Shown piece by piece: positions 22,905 to 32,163 of a stretch of 64,000 nt of DNA. This DNA is from Albibacillus kandeliae. GTDB lineage: Bacteria; Pseudomonadota; Alphaproteobacteria; Rhodobacterales; Rhodobacteraceae. The notes under the pieces are model-generated. The model searched no databases. It worked only from the letters and a program-made list of their open reading frames with translations, and had not been told where the DNA came from. Location of the stretch: contig NZ_QEHM01000004.1 of assembly GCF_003116585.1 (NCBI RefSeq), positions 1 through 64,000 of the forward strand. Direction: 5' to 3'. How positions within the stretch are numbered: the stretch's first letter is position 1; each line of letters starts with the position of its first letter. A program made the position numbers and the translations under genes.

Positions 22905-23729
22905 ATGACGCGTGTCCTGATGCTGTCGAGCTTTGTGGCCCACGGCCACGTGGGCCTGTCCGCAGGCGCGACGGCCCTGCACATGCTGGGGCACGAGGTC
23001 ACCCAACTGCCCACCGTGATCCTGTCGAACCATCCCGGCTGGCCCCATGTCTCCGGCGCCCCGCTGCCGGTGGCGCAGTTGCGCGGCATGGTGCAGGCGC
23101 TCGCGGCCAACGGCTGGCTTTCGGATGTCGATGCGGTTCAGACCGGTTACCTGCCCAGCGCCGACCACGTCCACCTCGCGGTGGAACTGGTCGAGCATCT
23201 GCGCGCGGCCAACCCCGCCGTCCGCGTCGTCGTCGACCCCGTGCTTGGCGACCGGCCCAAGGGGCTCTACGTGCCCGACGCGGTCGCCGTCGCGCTGCGC
23301 GATCACCTCGCCCCGCGCGCCGACCTGCTGACCCCGAATGCCTTCGAACTGGGCTGGCTCACCGGTCGGGCGACGGAGACACTGGACGATGCGCTCCTGT
23401 CAGCGCGGCAACTGGCTGGCGGCACCCGGCAGGTCCTGCTGACCTCCGCGCCGCTCGGGCCCGGGCGGACCGGTCTCCTGCACTCCGGTCAGGACGTCAC
23501 CGGTCTCTGGTCGGCGGATCTGCACGAGGGCGTTCCGAACGGCGTCGGCGATGTGCTGGCTGCGCTGGTCGCGGCGGGGCTGGCCCCGGGTGCCGCGCTC
23601 GGCCATCTCGACGCACTGATCCGCGAGAGTCTTGGCGCGCCGCACCTGCGCATCGCCGAAGCCGCACCGACATGGACCCTCGCCCCGCCACTTGCTCCCG
23701 ATCCTCAACCTGACCTGCAGGAGACCTGA
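22905..23729 (+). CDS. pdxY: Pyridoxal kinase (PdxY/PdxK type)
   Basis: A 274-residue ribokinase-fold enzyme that phosphorylates pyridoxal for PLP salvage. Seen: MLSSFVAHGHVGLSAG at the start (the S-x-V-x-x-G-x-V-G motif of PdxY), VDPVLGD (about 118-124), LLTPNAFELGWLTG and a C-terminal HEGVPNGVGDVLAALV with the catalytic Asp. The ATG at 22905 follows a GGAGGCGGAG ribosome site; an in-frame ATG 18 bp upstream lies inside that site. Three bases separate it from the next gene, so they form an operon. Confidence 0.88.
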   Translation: MTRVLMLSSFVAHGHVGLSAGATALHMLGHEVTQLPTVILSNHPGWPHVSGAPLPVAQLRGMVQALAANGWLSDVDAVQTGYLPSADHVHLAVELVEHLRAANPAVRVVVDPVLGDRPKGLYVPDAVAVALRDHLAPRADLLTPNAFELGWLTGRATETLDDALLSARQLAGGTRQVLLTSAPLGPGRTGLLHSGQDVTGLWSADLHEGVPNGVGDVLAALVAAGLAPGAALGHLDALIRESLGAPHLRIAEAAPTWTLAPPLAPDPQPDLQET

Positions 23730-23732
23730 TCC

Positions 23733-24800
23733 TTGGCCTTCGACTTCATCCTGATGCTCACCTCCAACGACCGCACCATTCCGGATGCCCGCGCCCGGCT
23801 GGAGGAAGCGCTGGAGGGCGGCGTCCGCCACATCGGGTTCAAGGATGTCGGGCTGCCCATCTCCGAGTTGCGGGGCCTCGCCGATGCGATCCGTGCGGCG
23901 GGCGGACGGTCCTACCTCGAGGTGGTCAGCCTCGATGCCGAGAGCGAGATGGCCTCGGCCCGCGCCGCCGTCGATCTTGACGTGGATTGCCTGCTGGGCG
24001 GGACACGGGCGGCTGAGGTCACCGGGCTGACCCGAGACCATCCGCTGCGATACTACCCCTTCCCCGGCCGGATCACCGGCCATCCCTCGGTGCTGGAGGG
24101 CCCCGCCGAGGCGATCACCGAGTCCGCCCGCAGGCTGGCCGACCTCGAGCATGTGCATGGGCTCGACCTGCTGGCCTACCGCTTCGCTGGTGACGTGCCC
24201 GCGCTCATGTCTTCCGTCTGCAAGACCGTGGCCAAGCCAGTGATCATGGCCGGCAGCATCGACCGCCCCGATCGCATCGTCGAGACCGCGCGCGCCGGGG
24301 CCGCCGGGTTCACCGTGGGCACCGCAGCGCTCGCCGGGGTCTTTCCGGCCGAGGGCGAGGGCTTCGTCGCGCAGATCCGCGCCATCCTCGGCTTCACCGA
24401 CCGCGCCCGGGCCCAGTCGACCGCGCCGCGCCGCCTCGCGCTCGCCGCGCACGACACCCGCAAATCGCAGCTGCGGGCCTGGGTTCTGCGTCACGAAAAG
24501 GCGCTGGCCGGGCATCGGCTGATCTGTACCGGCAGTACTGGCCGTATGGTGGCCGAAGCCGCACCGGGCCTGTCGATCCAGCGGCTGCAACGGGGTGGGC
24601 GGGGCGGCGACCAGCAGCTTGGCGCGCTGATCGCGACGGGCGACCTTGACGCGGTGATCTTCTTTGCCGATCCGACCCTGCCCCATAGCGGCGACGCCGA
24701 CCTGCAGGCGCTGACCCGGCTGGCGGTCCTGCACGACACCCCCCTCGCGCTGGGGCCGGCGGCGGCGGACATGGTCGCGGGCGCGCTGCTGCAGAGCTGA
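23733..24800 (+). CDS. mgsA: TIM-barrel / methylglyoxal synthase fusion protein
   Basis: A 355-residue two-domain protein. Residues 233-352 are a methylglyoxal synthase, which turns dihydroxyacetone phosphate into methylglyoxal: AAHDTRK (238-244), the TGSTGR phosphate loop (266-271), GGRGGD with catalytic Asp293, FFADP (310-314), His318 and Asp321. Residues 1-225 have the strand pattern of a phosphate-binding (beta-alpha)8 barrel: FDFILML, HIGFKDVG, YLEVVS, CLLGGT, YYPFPGRI, LDLLAYRF, VIMAGSI and FTVGTAAL. The barrel's substrate is unknown. Standalone synthases are about 120-150 residues. No frameshift or stop lies between the domains. Confidence 0.82.
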   Translation: MAFDFILMLTSNDRTIPDARARLEEALEGGVRHIGFKDVGLPISELRGLADAIRAAGGRSYLEVVSLDAESEMASARAAVDLDVDCLLGGTRAAEVTGLTRDHPLRYYPFPGRITGHPSVLEGPAEAITESARRLADLEHVHGLDLLAYRFAGDVPALMSSVCKTVAKPVIMAGSIDRPDRIVETARAGAAGFTVGTAALAGVFPAEGEGFVAQIRAILGFTDRARAQSTAPRRLALAAHDTRKSQLRAWVLRHEKALAGHRLICTGSTGRMVAEAAPGLSIQRLQRGGRGGDQQLGALIATGDLDAVIFFADPTLPHSGDADLQALTRLAVLHDTPLALGPAAADMVAGALLQS

Positions 24801-24873
24801 TTGCTTCGCCGCGACCGACCCGAATGTCGCTTTCCGGGTCGGCTCGAGGCGAACGGGCTGCTAGGTCTTTCCC

Positions 24874-25548
24874 ATGAGCACCAACTATCGCCTGCACTAC
24901 GCCCCGGATAACGCCTCCCTCGCCGTGCGCCTCGCGCTGGAAGAGCTGGACCTGCCCTATGACACCGCTCTGGTCGACCGCAGCACCCGGGGCCAGAAGG
25001 CGCCCGCCTATCTGAGCCTGAACCCCAACGGTCTGATCCCCGCGCTGGAAACGCCGGACGGGGTGATGTTCGAGACCGGCGCGATCCTGCTGTGGCTGGC
25101 CGACCGTCACGGCGGGGTGTTCCCCGCGCATGATGCGCCCCGACGAACCCGCGCGCTCAGCTGGCTGTTCTGGCTCGCGAACACCTATCACCCGACGCTC
25201 AAGTCGCGGTTCTACCCCGACCAGTTCCCCCATGCCGATCCGAACCGGGCGCGCATGCGGCTGGCCGAACTGAACGATCTGGCCGAAGCGCATCTTGCCC
25301 CGGAGGCAGAGGCGCTGGGCGTCACCATCCTTGACTGCTACCTGATGCCAATGCTGCGCTGGTCGATGATCTATCCCGCTGCCGATCCGGCCTGGACCGA
25401 TCTCACCCGCTGGCCCCGGCTCGCGGCCCTCTGCGCTCGGATGGAAGGGCGCACCTCGACCCGAAGGCTGTGCGTCGCCGAAGGTCTCGGCGCGCATCCC
25501 TTCACGCGGCCGGAGCATCCGAACCCGCCCGAAGGCGTCGCGCTCTAG
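24874..25548 (+). CDS. Glutathione S-transferase family protein
   Basis: A 224-residue protein with an N-terminal thioredoxin-like domain (residues 5-80: SLAVRLALEELDLPYD, then YLSLNPNGLIPALE and the ETGAILLWLADRH motif that binds glutathione) and a helical C-terminal domain. The first active-site position is Tyr/Ser-poor (LHYAPDNAS), so the catalytic residue is uncertain. The substrate is unknown. It stands alone, 73 bp after the fusion gene. Confidence 0.9.
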   Translation: MSTNYRLHYAPDNASLAVRLALEELDLPYDTALVDRSTRGQKAPAYLSLNPNGLIPALETPDGVMFETGAILLWLADRHGGVFPAHDAPRRTRALSWLFWLANTYHPTLKSRFYPDQFPHADPNRARMRLAELNDLAEAHLAPEAEALGVTILDCYLMPMLRWSMIYPAADPAWTDLTRWPRLAALCARMEGRTSTRRLCVAEGLGAHPFTRPEHPNPPEGVAL

Positions 25549-25710
25549 GCTTTTCGAGGCGGCGACGTCTTGGCCGGTTCCCGCCGGTCGGGGCGCCGCC
25601 GATACACCCGTTGGCCGCAACGTGCTATCCTCTCCGGCATTGTTCCAAGACCTCTTGAGAGAGCCGCCGAAAGGTCGCTCTCGACCTATTTTTGATAAGG
25701 AATTGATCCA

Positions 25711-26445
25711 ATGGCCGACGCCCTGTCGCGATTAGAAACCCTTGCCACCGCCTATCAATACCTGGACGGCGCAAAGTCCGTGCTGGAAAACGTGCAGACG
25801 GTCCGCGCCGTCGCCAAGAGCAACCCGCACGATCTGACCGCCGCCAAGAAGGCCCTTGGCCTTGCGACGGACAAGTACAAGCCGCTCAAGGCGTTCCTGT
25901 CCGGTGCCCAGACAGAGGCGCTGGCCGCCGCGAACGAGGGGTTTCCGCCGATCCCGAACCCCGCCGACGAGACCCGCAAGAAGATGGAGAAGATCAGCAA
26001 GGCGAAAGGCCCCAACGGCCCCGGATTCGAGAAAGAGCTGAACGCCTACATCAAGAAGCTGACGCAATACGAATACGATCTTCGCGAGCGGCTGAGCTAT
26101 ATGACGCTGGTCAAGAAGAAGTGCGACCTGAACATCAAGAACTTCACCACCATCGGACAGGTCATCTCCTCGACCATGCTGGCGCTGAAGGCAATCTTCG
26201 TCTCGGTCCCCGAGGCGCAGACCGCCGCCGGAGGCGAGATCCTCGCCATCATGCGGGCGGGGATCGAGAAGCATCCGACGGCGGTAGCGAACGCCTACAA
26301 GAAGCTCAAGAAGGCAGCCGAGGACCACGAGAAGACCATTGCCCGCGAGCATGCCTATGCCAAGGCGGCGCTGAAAAGCGCGGCGGACAAGAAGCTGAAG
26401 CTGCTGATGGAAGACGCCACCGCGTTCTTCAAGAAACTGTTCTGA
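25711..26445 (+). CDS. Lys-rich helical protein of unknown function
   Basis: A 244-residue, almost wholly helical protein, rich in Lys and Ala, with repeated heptad-like stretches (DHEKTIAREHAYAKAALKSA near the C-terminus) and one hydrophobic helix (TIGQVISSTMLALKAIFVSV, about 148-167). No signal peptide. I recognise no family. A good AAGGA ribosome site precedes it and a perfect 13-bp hairpin follows, so it is a single-gene unit. The gap 25549-25710 holds only its probable promoter. Confidence 0.75.
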   Translation: MADALSRLETLATAYQYLDGAKSVLENVQTVRAVAKSNPHDLTAAKKALGLATDKYKPLKAFLSGAQTEALAAANEGFPPIPNPADETRKKMEKISKAKGPNGPGFEKELNAYIKKLTQYEYDLRERLSYMTLVKKKCDLNIKNFTTIGQVISSTMLALKAIFVSVPEAQTAAGGEILAIMRAGIEKHPTAVANAYKKLKKAAEDHEKTIAREHAYAKAALKSAADKKLKLLMEDATAFFKKLF

Positions 26446-26450
26446 ACCGG

Positions 26451-26491
26451 GCTGACACGGCGGTTGATGCCTCGAAATCCGCCGTGTCAGC
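26451..26491. terminator. Long hairpin after the Lys-rich gene
   Basis: A perfect 13-bp stem (GCTGACACGGCGG with CCGCCGTGTCAGC) and a 15-nt loop, 5 bp after the stop codon. No U-tract follows, so it is either a U-less terminator or an mRNA 3'-end stabiliser. Confidence 0.6.
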
Positions 26492-26580
26492 TCCCGAAGG
26501 CGTATTGCGTTGGGAACCGGTCGCATTTGTGCTTGCCGGGTTTTACCGCTGTGGCCACCTGTGCGAAAAGCGAGGCCAAG

Positions 26581-27954
26581 ATGTTCCTTTCCGTTTTCGA
26601 CATGTTCAAGGTGGGCGTCGGTCCCTCCTCCTCGCACACCATGGGTCCCATGGTCGCCGCCGCGCGGTTCCTCGACAAGGTGCGCGCCGCGCCTTTCAAC
26701 GTGGCGGGATTGCGCGCCTCGCTGCATGGCTCGCTGGCCTTCACCGGCATCGGCCATGCAACCGACCGCGCCACCATCCTCGGCCTCGCCGGGTTCGAGC
26801 CAGAGAGCTATGACGCGGAACGGGCCGAAGCGGTCCTTGTCGCCATCCGCGAAACCCGGACGGTCACGCCCGAGGGTCTTGGGCCGCTGAAGTTCGACCC
26901 GAATGCCGACCTGATCTTCGACTACGACCGCCCCCTGCCCGGCCATGCCAACGGCATGACCCTGTTCGCGACCGACGCGCAGGGCGACGTGGTGCTGCAA
27001 CAGGTCTATTACTCGGTCGGCGGCGGGTTCGTCCTGACCGAGGAGGAACTGGCGGCGGGCAAGGCAACCGATGACGGCCCTGCGGTGCCCTTCCCGTTCA
27101 AGAGCGCGGCAGAGATGCTGGAGATGGCGAAAGCTTCCGGCAAATCCATCGCCGCGATGAAGCGCGCCAACGAGATCTCGCGGCTGGGCGCCGACAGGCT
27201 CGCCAAGGGAACCGCCCGCATCTGGGAGGTGATGAACGGCTGTATCGAGCGCGGGCTGACCACCGATGGCACCCTGCCCGGCGGGCTGAAAGTGCGCCGC
27301 CGCGCCAAGGCGATCTACGATGCCCTGCAGGCCGAGCGCGGGCTGAACCTGACTGCGCCGCATACCATCAACGACTGGATGAGCACCTATGCCATGGCGG
27401 TGAACGAGGAGAACGCCGCCGGCGGGCAGGTCGTCACCGCACCGACCAACGGCGCGGCGGGCGTGGTGCCGGCCGTCCTGCGCTATTACCTCGACCATGT
27501 GCCGGGCGCCTCCAAGGCCCATGTCGAGGATTTCCTGCTGACCGCCGCCGCCATCGGCGGGCTGGTCAAGTACAACGCCTCGATCTCGGGCGCCGAGGCC
27601 GGGTGCCAGGCCGAGGTCGGCTCGGCCGCCGCGATGGCCGCCGCCGGGCTCTGTGCCGTCATGGGCGGTACCCCCGAGCAGGTGGAGAACGCCGCCGAGA
27701 TCGCGCTGGAGCATCACCTCGGGATGACCTGCGATCCGGTCAAAGGCCTCGTGCAGGTCCCCTGCATCGAACGCAACGGACTGGGCGCGATCAAGGCCGT
27801 CTCGGCCGCCTCGCTGGCGCTGCGTGGCGACGGGCAGCACTTCGTGCCGTTGGACGCCTGTATCGAGACGATGCGCCAGACAGGCCGGGACATGCACGAG
27901 CACTACAAGGAGACCTCGCTGGGGGGGCTCGCAGTGAATATTCCCAACTGCTGA
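26581..27954 (+). CDS. sdaA: L-serine ammonia-lyase, single-chain iron-sulfur type
   Basis: A 457-residue enzyme converting L-serine to pyruvate and ammonia. The beta domain begins [19 protein letters not shown] (6-24). The alpha domain carries the cysteines that hold the 4Fe-4S cluster, seen in [33 protein letters not shown] and nearby. The ATG at 26581 is chosen because the protein homology begins there; upstream in-frame codons run through the hairpin region. Length is normal for the fused one-chain form. It is followed 42 bp later by a DMT exporter gene. Confidence 0.96.
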   Translation: MFLSVFDMFKVGVGPSSSHTMGPMVAAARFLDKVRAAPFNVAGLRASLHGSLAFTGIGHATDRATILGLAGFEPESYDAERAEAVLVAIRETRTVTPEGLGPLKFDPNADLIFDYDRPLPGHANGMTLFATDAQGDVVLQQVYYSVGGGFVLTEEELAAGKATDDGPAVPFPFKSAAEMLEMAKASGKSIAAMKRANEISRLGADRLAKGTARIWEVMNGCIERGLTTDGTLPGGLKVRRRAKAIYDALQAERGLNLTAPHTINDWMSTYAMAVNEENAAGGQVVTAPTNGAAGVVPAVLRYYLDHVPGASKAHVEDFLLTAAAIGGLVKYNASISGAEAGCQAEVGSAAAMAAAGLCAVMGGTPEQVENAAEIALEHHLGMTCDPVKGLVQVPCIERNGLGAIKAVSAASLALRGDGQHFVPLDACIETMRQTGRDMHEHYKETSLGGLAVNIPNC

Positions 27955-27996
27955 ATGCGCTTGCGCCGGTCAGACGGCGCCCATAGCCTGCCCCTC

Positions 27997-28962
27997 ATGT
28001 CTCAGGATCGGCCCGCCCTCGGCGTCATGCTCATGCTCGGTTTCTGCTGCCTCGCGCCGCTCGGCGACGCGGTGGCCAAGCTGCTGAGCAACACTGTTCC
28101 GCTGGGCCAGCTCCTGCTGCTGCGCTTCGCGATACAGGGCGCGATCCTCGTGCCCATGGTCGCCGCCACGGGGCGCGAATGGCGGATGACGCCGCGCCTG
28201 TTCCGGCTCGCCGCGCTGCGCACGCTGCTGCACATGATCGGCATCGGCGCGATGTTCACCGCCCTGCGCTTCCTGCCATTGGCCGACGCCGTCGCCATCG
28301 CCTTCGTGATGCCCTTCATCATGCTGCTGCTAGGCAAGTTCGTGCTCGACGAGGAAGTCGGTTCGCGCCGCCTGATAGCCTGTCTTGTAGGGTTCATTGG
28401 CACCCTGCTGGTGATCCAGCCCAGCTTTCGCGAGGTCGGCTGGCCCGCGCTCTGGCCGCTGGTGGTGGCAGTCGTCTTCGCGCTCTTCATGCTGGTCACC
28501 CGCCAGGTGGCCAAGGATACCGACCCGATCTCGCTGCAGGCCGTCAGCGGGGTCATGGCGAGCGTCGTGCTCGCCCCGCTGCTCCTCGCCGGTCACCTGC
28601 TGGGCTGGGGAGATCCGCTGGCACTGGTCGGACCGGACGGACGCGGCTGGTTCCTGTTGATCGCCATCGGCACCATCGGGACCTTCGCGCACCTGCTGAT
28701 GACCTGGTCGCTGCGCTACGCGCCCTCGGCCACCCTCGCCCCGATGCAGTACCTCGAGATTCCGATCGCTACGCTGATCGGCTGGCTGATCTTCCGCGAC
28801 CTGCCGAACGGCTTGGCGGCGCTCGGCATCTGCATCACCATTGCCGCCGGGCTCTACGTGATCCTGCGGGAACGGCGGCTCGCGCGGCTGGGTGACGTGC
28901 CACCCGACGTTCCGGTCTCTGCCCGCAAGGCGGTGGTCACGCCCCATCCCCCGGAAGTGTGA
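27997..28962 (+). CDS. DMT family (EamA) transporter
   Basis: A 321-residue membrane protein of two EamA repeats with about ten transmembrane helices: first repeat with LRTLLHMIGIGAMFTALRFLPLADAVAIAF, second with GTIGTFAHLLMTWSLRYAPSATLAPMQYLEIPIATLIGW. Such carriers export small metabolites, often amino acids. The substrate is not deducible, but the position after sdaA suggests a link to serine or a related amine. The last 26 bp overlap the convergent thiamine gene. Confidence 0.9.
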   Translation: MSQDRPALGVMLMLGFCCLAPLGDAVAKLLSNTVPLGQLLLLRFAIQGAILVPMVAATGREWRMTPRLFRLAALRTLLHMIGIGAMFTALRFLPLADAVAIAFVMPFIMLLLGKFVLDEEVGSRRLIACLVGFIGTLLVIQPSFREVGWPALWPLVVAVVFALFMLVTRQVAKDTDPISLQAVSGVMASVVLAPLLLAGHLLGWGDPLALVGPDGRGWFLLIAIGTIGTFAHLLMTWSLRYAPSATLAPMQYLEIPIATLIGWLIFRDLPNGLAALGICITIAAGLYVILRERRLARLGDVPPDVPVSARKAVVTPHPPEV

Positions 28963-29623
28963 GCGCGGCGATCACCCCCGCCACATGCCGGCGCGGCAGC
29001 AGCGCGATCATCCCCGGCCCCTCCATCTCGATCCGCACTGGACCAAGCGCGCGGTTCGAGGTGCCTATCTGCCCGCCGGGCGCAAAGGCGAGACCGTCGA
29101 TGGGCCACTCCAGCCCCTCGGACCGTCCGGCAACCGGCAACAATGGAAACAGCGAGACCGTCTCTCCCGCCACCATGTCGAGCGCGAAGGCCGGCGGCAG
29201 ATGAAAGATCACCTCGTGCGGTCCAAGCAGCAGACAGGGCGGCCGGTTCACCTGGACCAGCGTGTTCAGCACCGCGAGCTGATGATCCACCCGCGCCCCG
29301 AGAAAGCCGACCGCCAGCACCAGCGGCGCCTCGATCCGGCTGAGCGCCTTGTGGAAGTCGGTGCTGTCCTGTTCCTCGATGCGAAACAGTCGCCCAGGCG
29401 GGATGCGGGCCGCGTCGCTCTCGGCGATCGAGTCGAAGTCGCCAAAGACCGCCTCGGGCATGTGTCCGCGCGCCAGCAGCGCCCCGGCCCCGGAATCGGC
29501 GGCCGCCAGCACCGGCGCGAGCGCCATGGCGGTTTCGAGATCGCGGTCGTCCAGAGCGCCGCCGCCGACCAGTGTCACTGCCTGCCCGGTGGTCAGGGCA
29601 GCACGAGAAGTTTGTTTGTTCAT
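28937..29623 (-). CDS. Thiamine pyrophosphokinase
   Basis: A 228-residue enzyme that makes thiamine pyrophosphate from thiamine and ATP. Key motifs: ADSGAGALL (42-50), FGDFDSI (60-66), EEQDSTDFHKAL (83-94) and GFLGARVDHQLAVL (106-119), the last two being the metal/ATP and thiamine sites. The C-terminal thiamine-binding domain includes GLEWPIDGLAF. It converges on and overlaps the transporter gene by 26 bp. No TPP riboswitch is seen in its 139-bp upstream stretch. Confidence 0.93.
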   Translation of the reverse strand: MNKQTSRAALTTGQAVTLVGGGALDDRDLETAMALAPVLAAADSGAGALLARGHMPEAVFGDFDSIAESDAARIPPGRLFRIEEQDSTDFHKALSRIEAPLVLAVGFLGARVDHQLAVLNTLVQVNRPPCLLLGPHEVIFHLPPAFALDMVAGETVSLFPLLPVAGRSEGLEWPIDGLAFAPGGQIGTSNRALGPVRIEMEGPGMIALLPRRHVAGVIAALTLPGDGA

Positions 29624-29762
29624 GGCGATTTGAATGGCATTTTCATCGACCCATCACAATCTCGCCACGAAATGATACGCTGAATTGCACAGATTCGGGC
29701 CGCTTTTGACGCTCTATGGATGGTATTGACCGTCAAGGACTTATGCAGAGGACGAGCATCCG

Positions 29763-31862
29763 ATGGTAAACAACAACAAGATCCTGACTGTTTCCTACGG
29801 GACTTTCTCGTGCACCCTTGAGGGATTCGAGGACTCGTTCGAGACCATGAAGGCCATCGCGGAGTATTTCCGCGATCTCGCCGCGGATGACCGCTACTTC
29901 GGGGCCGAGCCCCCGCAGCTGGACCCCGAGACGCTGGCCCTGATCGCGCGCCGCGAGGCCTCGCGCCAGGTCGAGGCGCGCCGTGACGCCAACGGTACCG
30001 GTGTGATCCTGCGGGCCAACGCCTACGAGGCCCCTGCCGAAACCCCGGCTGAGCAGCCCGCTCCCGCCGCCGCGCCGGTGGAACCGGTCGCCGAAGCCCC
30101 GGCCCCCGAGGTCGAAGTCGCTGTGGCAGAGACCGCCGAAGCCGTTGCCTCCGTATCCCCCGCCGCCCAGAGCTTTGCCCCGGAAAGCATCGCCGCCAAG
30201 CTGCAGCGCATCCGCGCCGTGGTCTCGCGCAACGAGGCTGCCGAGGCGGACGACTATTCCGAAGACGAGCACGCCGATTCGGTGATCGCCTCCGCCGCGG
30301 ATGAGATGACCGCCGCGCTCGACGCCGACAGCCAGCACGTGGATGCGGACGAACCCGAGGCGCTCCCGGTGGATGACGAGCTCTCCGCCGCCTTCGCCCG
30401 GATCGACGCCCGGGCCGAAACCGCCATCTATGCCGGCGACCAGGGCAGCTACGAGGAAGAGACCGACGCGACCGACGGCAACGTGATGTCGATCCTCGCC
30501 GCGATGCAGGCCGAAGCCGCCCCTGCCGTGGAAGACGAAGAGGTCGATGCCGCGGACGATGAGGATACGCTCGCCACAGCGGATGACGAAGCCGCAGAAG
30601 ACGAGGACGACGACGTCCTCTTCGCCGATGCCCCCGACGACATGGCCACGGAAGACCTGAGCGACGAGGACGAGGACGAGGACGAAGAAGAGGATGACGA
30701 GGAAGTCATCAACATCCTCGACCAGTCCACCGGCGACGCCACGCCGATGACCATGCGGGTCAAGCGCGCCGATCTCGAAGCCGCGATTGCCGCAGGAGAG
30801 CTCGAAGAGGTCGTCGAGGACCACTTCGCCGCGCTGGCCGAACAGAAACGCGCCGAGCGCGCCGCCGAGGAGGCCCGCGAGCTGGCCGCGAAAGAGGCCG
30901 CCGAGGCCGCAGCCCGTGCCGTGATGGACGAGGACGAGAGCTCGCTCTCTCCCGAAGACGAAGCCGACCTCATGGCCGAACTCGCCCAGATCGAGGCCGA
31001 GCACGCGGAGGATCTGCCCGAGGTCGCTGAGACTGTGGAAGAAACCTTCGAGGCCGCGGAAGAAACCATCGAAGCGGCAAGCGATGCCGAGGAGATCGCA
31101 GCCCTGCGGCCCGCCGAGGAGGAAGAAACCGCGGCAGAGGTCGAGGCCGTTGAGGACGAGACCCCCGAGGCCCCGGAAAGCCCCGCCCGCCTCGTCGCCG
31201 ATCAGTCTGACAGCGACGTGTCGCGCCTGATGGCCGCCGCCGAGGCACGCATGGGCGAGGCCGAATCCTCGACCAGCCGCGAAACCTACCGTCACCTGCG
31301 CGCTGCCGTCGCCGCAACCGAGGCCGAGCGCAGTGCCGGCCGCAACCCGGGCGACGCTTCCGGCGACGATGTCTACCGCGAGGATCTCGCCAACGTGGTG
31401 CGCCCGCGCCGCCCCCGCCCCAACGGCACGGCCCGCCCCGAGCGGCCCTCGGGCGAATCCCGCCCCGCGCCGCTCAAGCTGGTGGCCGAACAGCGTGTCG
31501 ATCTCGACCAGGACACGGCCCGCGGCCCGGTCCGTCCGCGCCGTGTCTCCGCCCCCGAGGCCGAGGCAGGTGAATCCGGCGGTTTCGAGAAGTATGCCGC
31601 CGACATGGGCGCAACCGAGCTGCGCGAGCTGCTCGAGGCTGCCGCCTCCTATCTGTCCTTCGTCGAAGGCCGCGAACAGTTCTCGCGACCGCAGCTGATG
31701 AACAAGGTCCGCCAGGTGCAGCACAACGAGTTCAACCGCGAGGACGGTCTGCGCTCCTTCGGCCAGCTGCTGCGCGAGGGCAAGATCGAGAAGACCGGCG
31801 GCGGGCGCTTCACCGCGACCCACGACATCGGCTTCCGCCCCGACGCCCGCGCCGCGGGCTGA
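29763..31862 (+). CDS. Long acidic protein with conserved ends, function unknown
   Basis: A 699-residue protein. The first 75 residues (NNKILTVSYGTFSCTLEGFE, ETMKAIAEYFRDLAADDRYFG) and the last 90 (ATELRELLEAAASYLSFVEG, RPQLMNKVRQVQHNEFNREDG, ending FRPDARAAG) look folded. The middle 500 or so residues are extremely Glu/Asp/Ala-rich and probably disordered, with an EDEDEDEEEDDEE run. No signal peptide. Roseobacters carry proteins of this layout, sometimes mislabelled CheA; none of the CheA motifs is present. A terminator follows, so it is monocistronic. It may bind basic proteins or act at the nucleoid or division site, but that is speculation. Confidence 0.85.
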   Translation: MVNNNKILTVSYGTFSCTLEGFEDSFETMKAIAEYFRDLAADDRYFGAEPPQLDPETLALIARREASRQVEARRDANGTGVILRANAYEAPAETPAEQPAPAAAPVEPVAEAPAPEVEVAVAETAEAVASVSPAAQSFAPESIAAKLQRIRAVVSRNEAAEADDYSEDEHADSVIASAADEMTAALDADSQHVDADEPEALPVDDELSAAFARIDARAETAIYAGDQGSYEEETDATDGNVMSILAAMQAEAAPAVEDEEVDAADDEDTLATADDEAAEDEDDDVLFADAPDDMATEDLSDEDEDEDEEEDDEEVINILDQSTGDATPMTMRVKRADLEAAIAAGELEEVVEDHFAALAEQKRAERAAEEARELAAKEAAEAAARAVMDEDESSLSPEDEADLMAELAQIEAEHAEDLPEVAETVEETFEAAEETIEAASDAEEIAALRPAEEEETAAEVEAVEDETPEAPESPARLVADQSDSDVSRLMAAAEARMGEAESSTSRETYRHLRAAVAATEAERSAGRNPGDASGDDVYREDLANVVRPRRPRPNGTARPERPSGESRPAPLKLVAEQRVDLDQDTARGPVRPRRVSAPEAEAGESGGFEKYAADMGATELRELLEAAASYLSFVEGREQFSRPQLMNKVRQVQHNEFNREDGLRSFGQLLREGKIEKTGGGRFTATHDIGFRPDARAAG

Positions 31863-31884
31863 TCGAAGACCCCTTAATGACGAA

Positions 31885-31907
31885 GGGCGGCCCCGGGGCC
31901 GCCCTTT
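31885..31907. terminator. Bidirectional terminator
   Basis: Eight-bp stem (GGGCGGCC with GGCCGCCC), loop CCGG, then TTT on the plus strand and TT on the minus strand. It lies between the convergent acidic-protein and DUF2842 genes. Confidence 0.75.
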
Positions 31908-31919
31908 CGCATTCTCCGA

Positions 31920-32150
31920 TCACCGCGACCGCGTTGGCCGGTCCGGGTTGTCGCGTCCGATCCCCTTGAAGACGAACTTGAAGGGCAGCGCCCAGAGCAC
32001 GCCCAGCGCCACGTACACCAGTAGCTCCACGAGGATCGAGGGGCGGCCCAGCAGGTTCATCACCGTCACCGCCACCACGATGTAGAGCGGCAGGCCGACC
32101 AGCAGGATCACCAGCGCCCAGCGCCTCCGCGCCTTGTAGGACAATGCCAT
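31920..32150 (-). CDS. DUF2842 family small membrane protein
   Basis: A 76-residue protein with two transmembrane helices (about 11-31 and 40-60) and the family signature YKARRRWALVILLVGLPLYIV near the start and ALPFKFVFKGIGR near the end. Function unknown. It is 83 bp downstream of purA's stop, same strand. A copy of the rhodobacterial GAGTATTTG-like intergenic motif lies between them. Confidence 0.88.
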   Translation of the reverse strand: MALSYKARRRWALVILLVGLPLYIVVAVTVMNLLGRPSILVELLVYVALGVLWALPFKFVFKGIGRDNPDRPTRSR

Positions 32151-32163
32151 AGAACCCCTCCCC

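Noticed and set aside
25732-27903. 723-codon minus-strand open frame
   Set aside because: Antisense shadow of the Lys-rich gene and sdaA. It would span two unrelated plus-strand genes and has no recognisable domain.
28937-29762. TPP riboswitch in front of the thiamine pyrophosphokinase gene
   Set aside because: The 139-bp region upstream lacks the conserved CUGAGA and ACCUGA-type elements.
29763-31862. Chemotaxis kinase CheA
   Set aside because: No Hpt, dimerisation, HATPase or CheW-like motif is present in the protein. The Glu-rich middle does not resemble CheA linkers.
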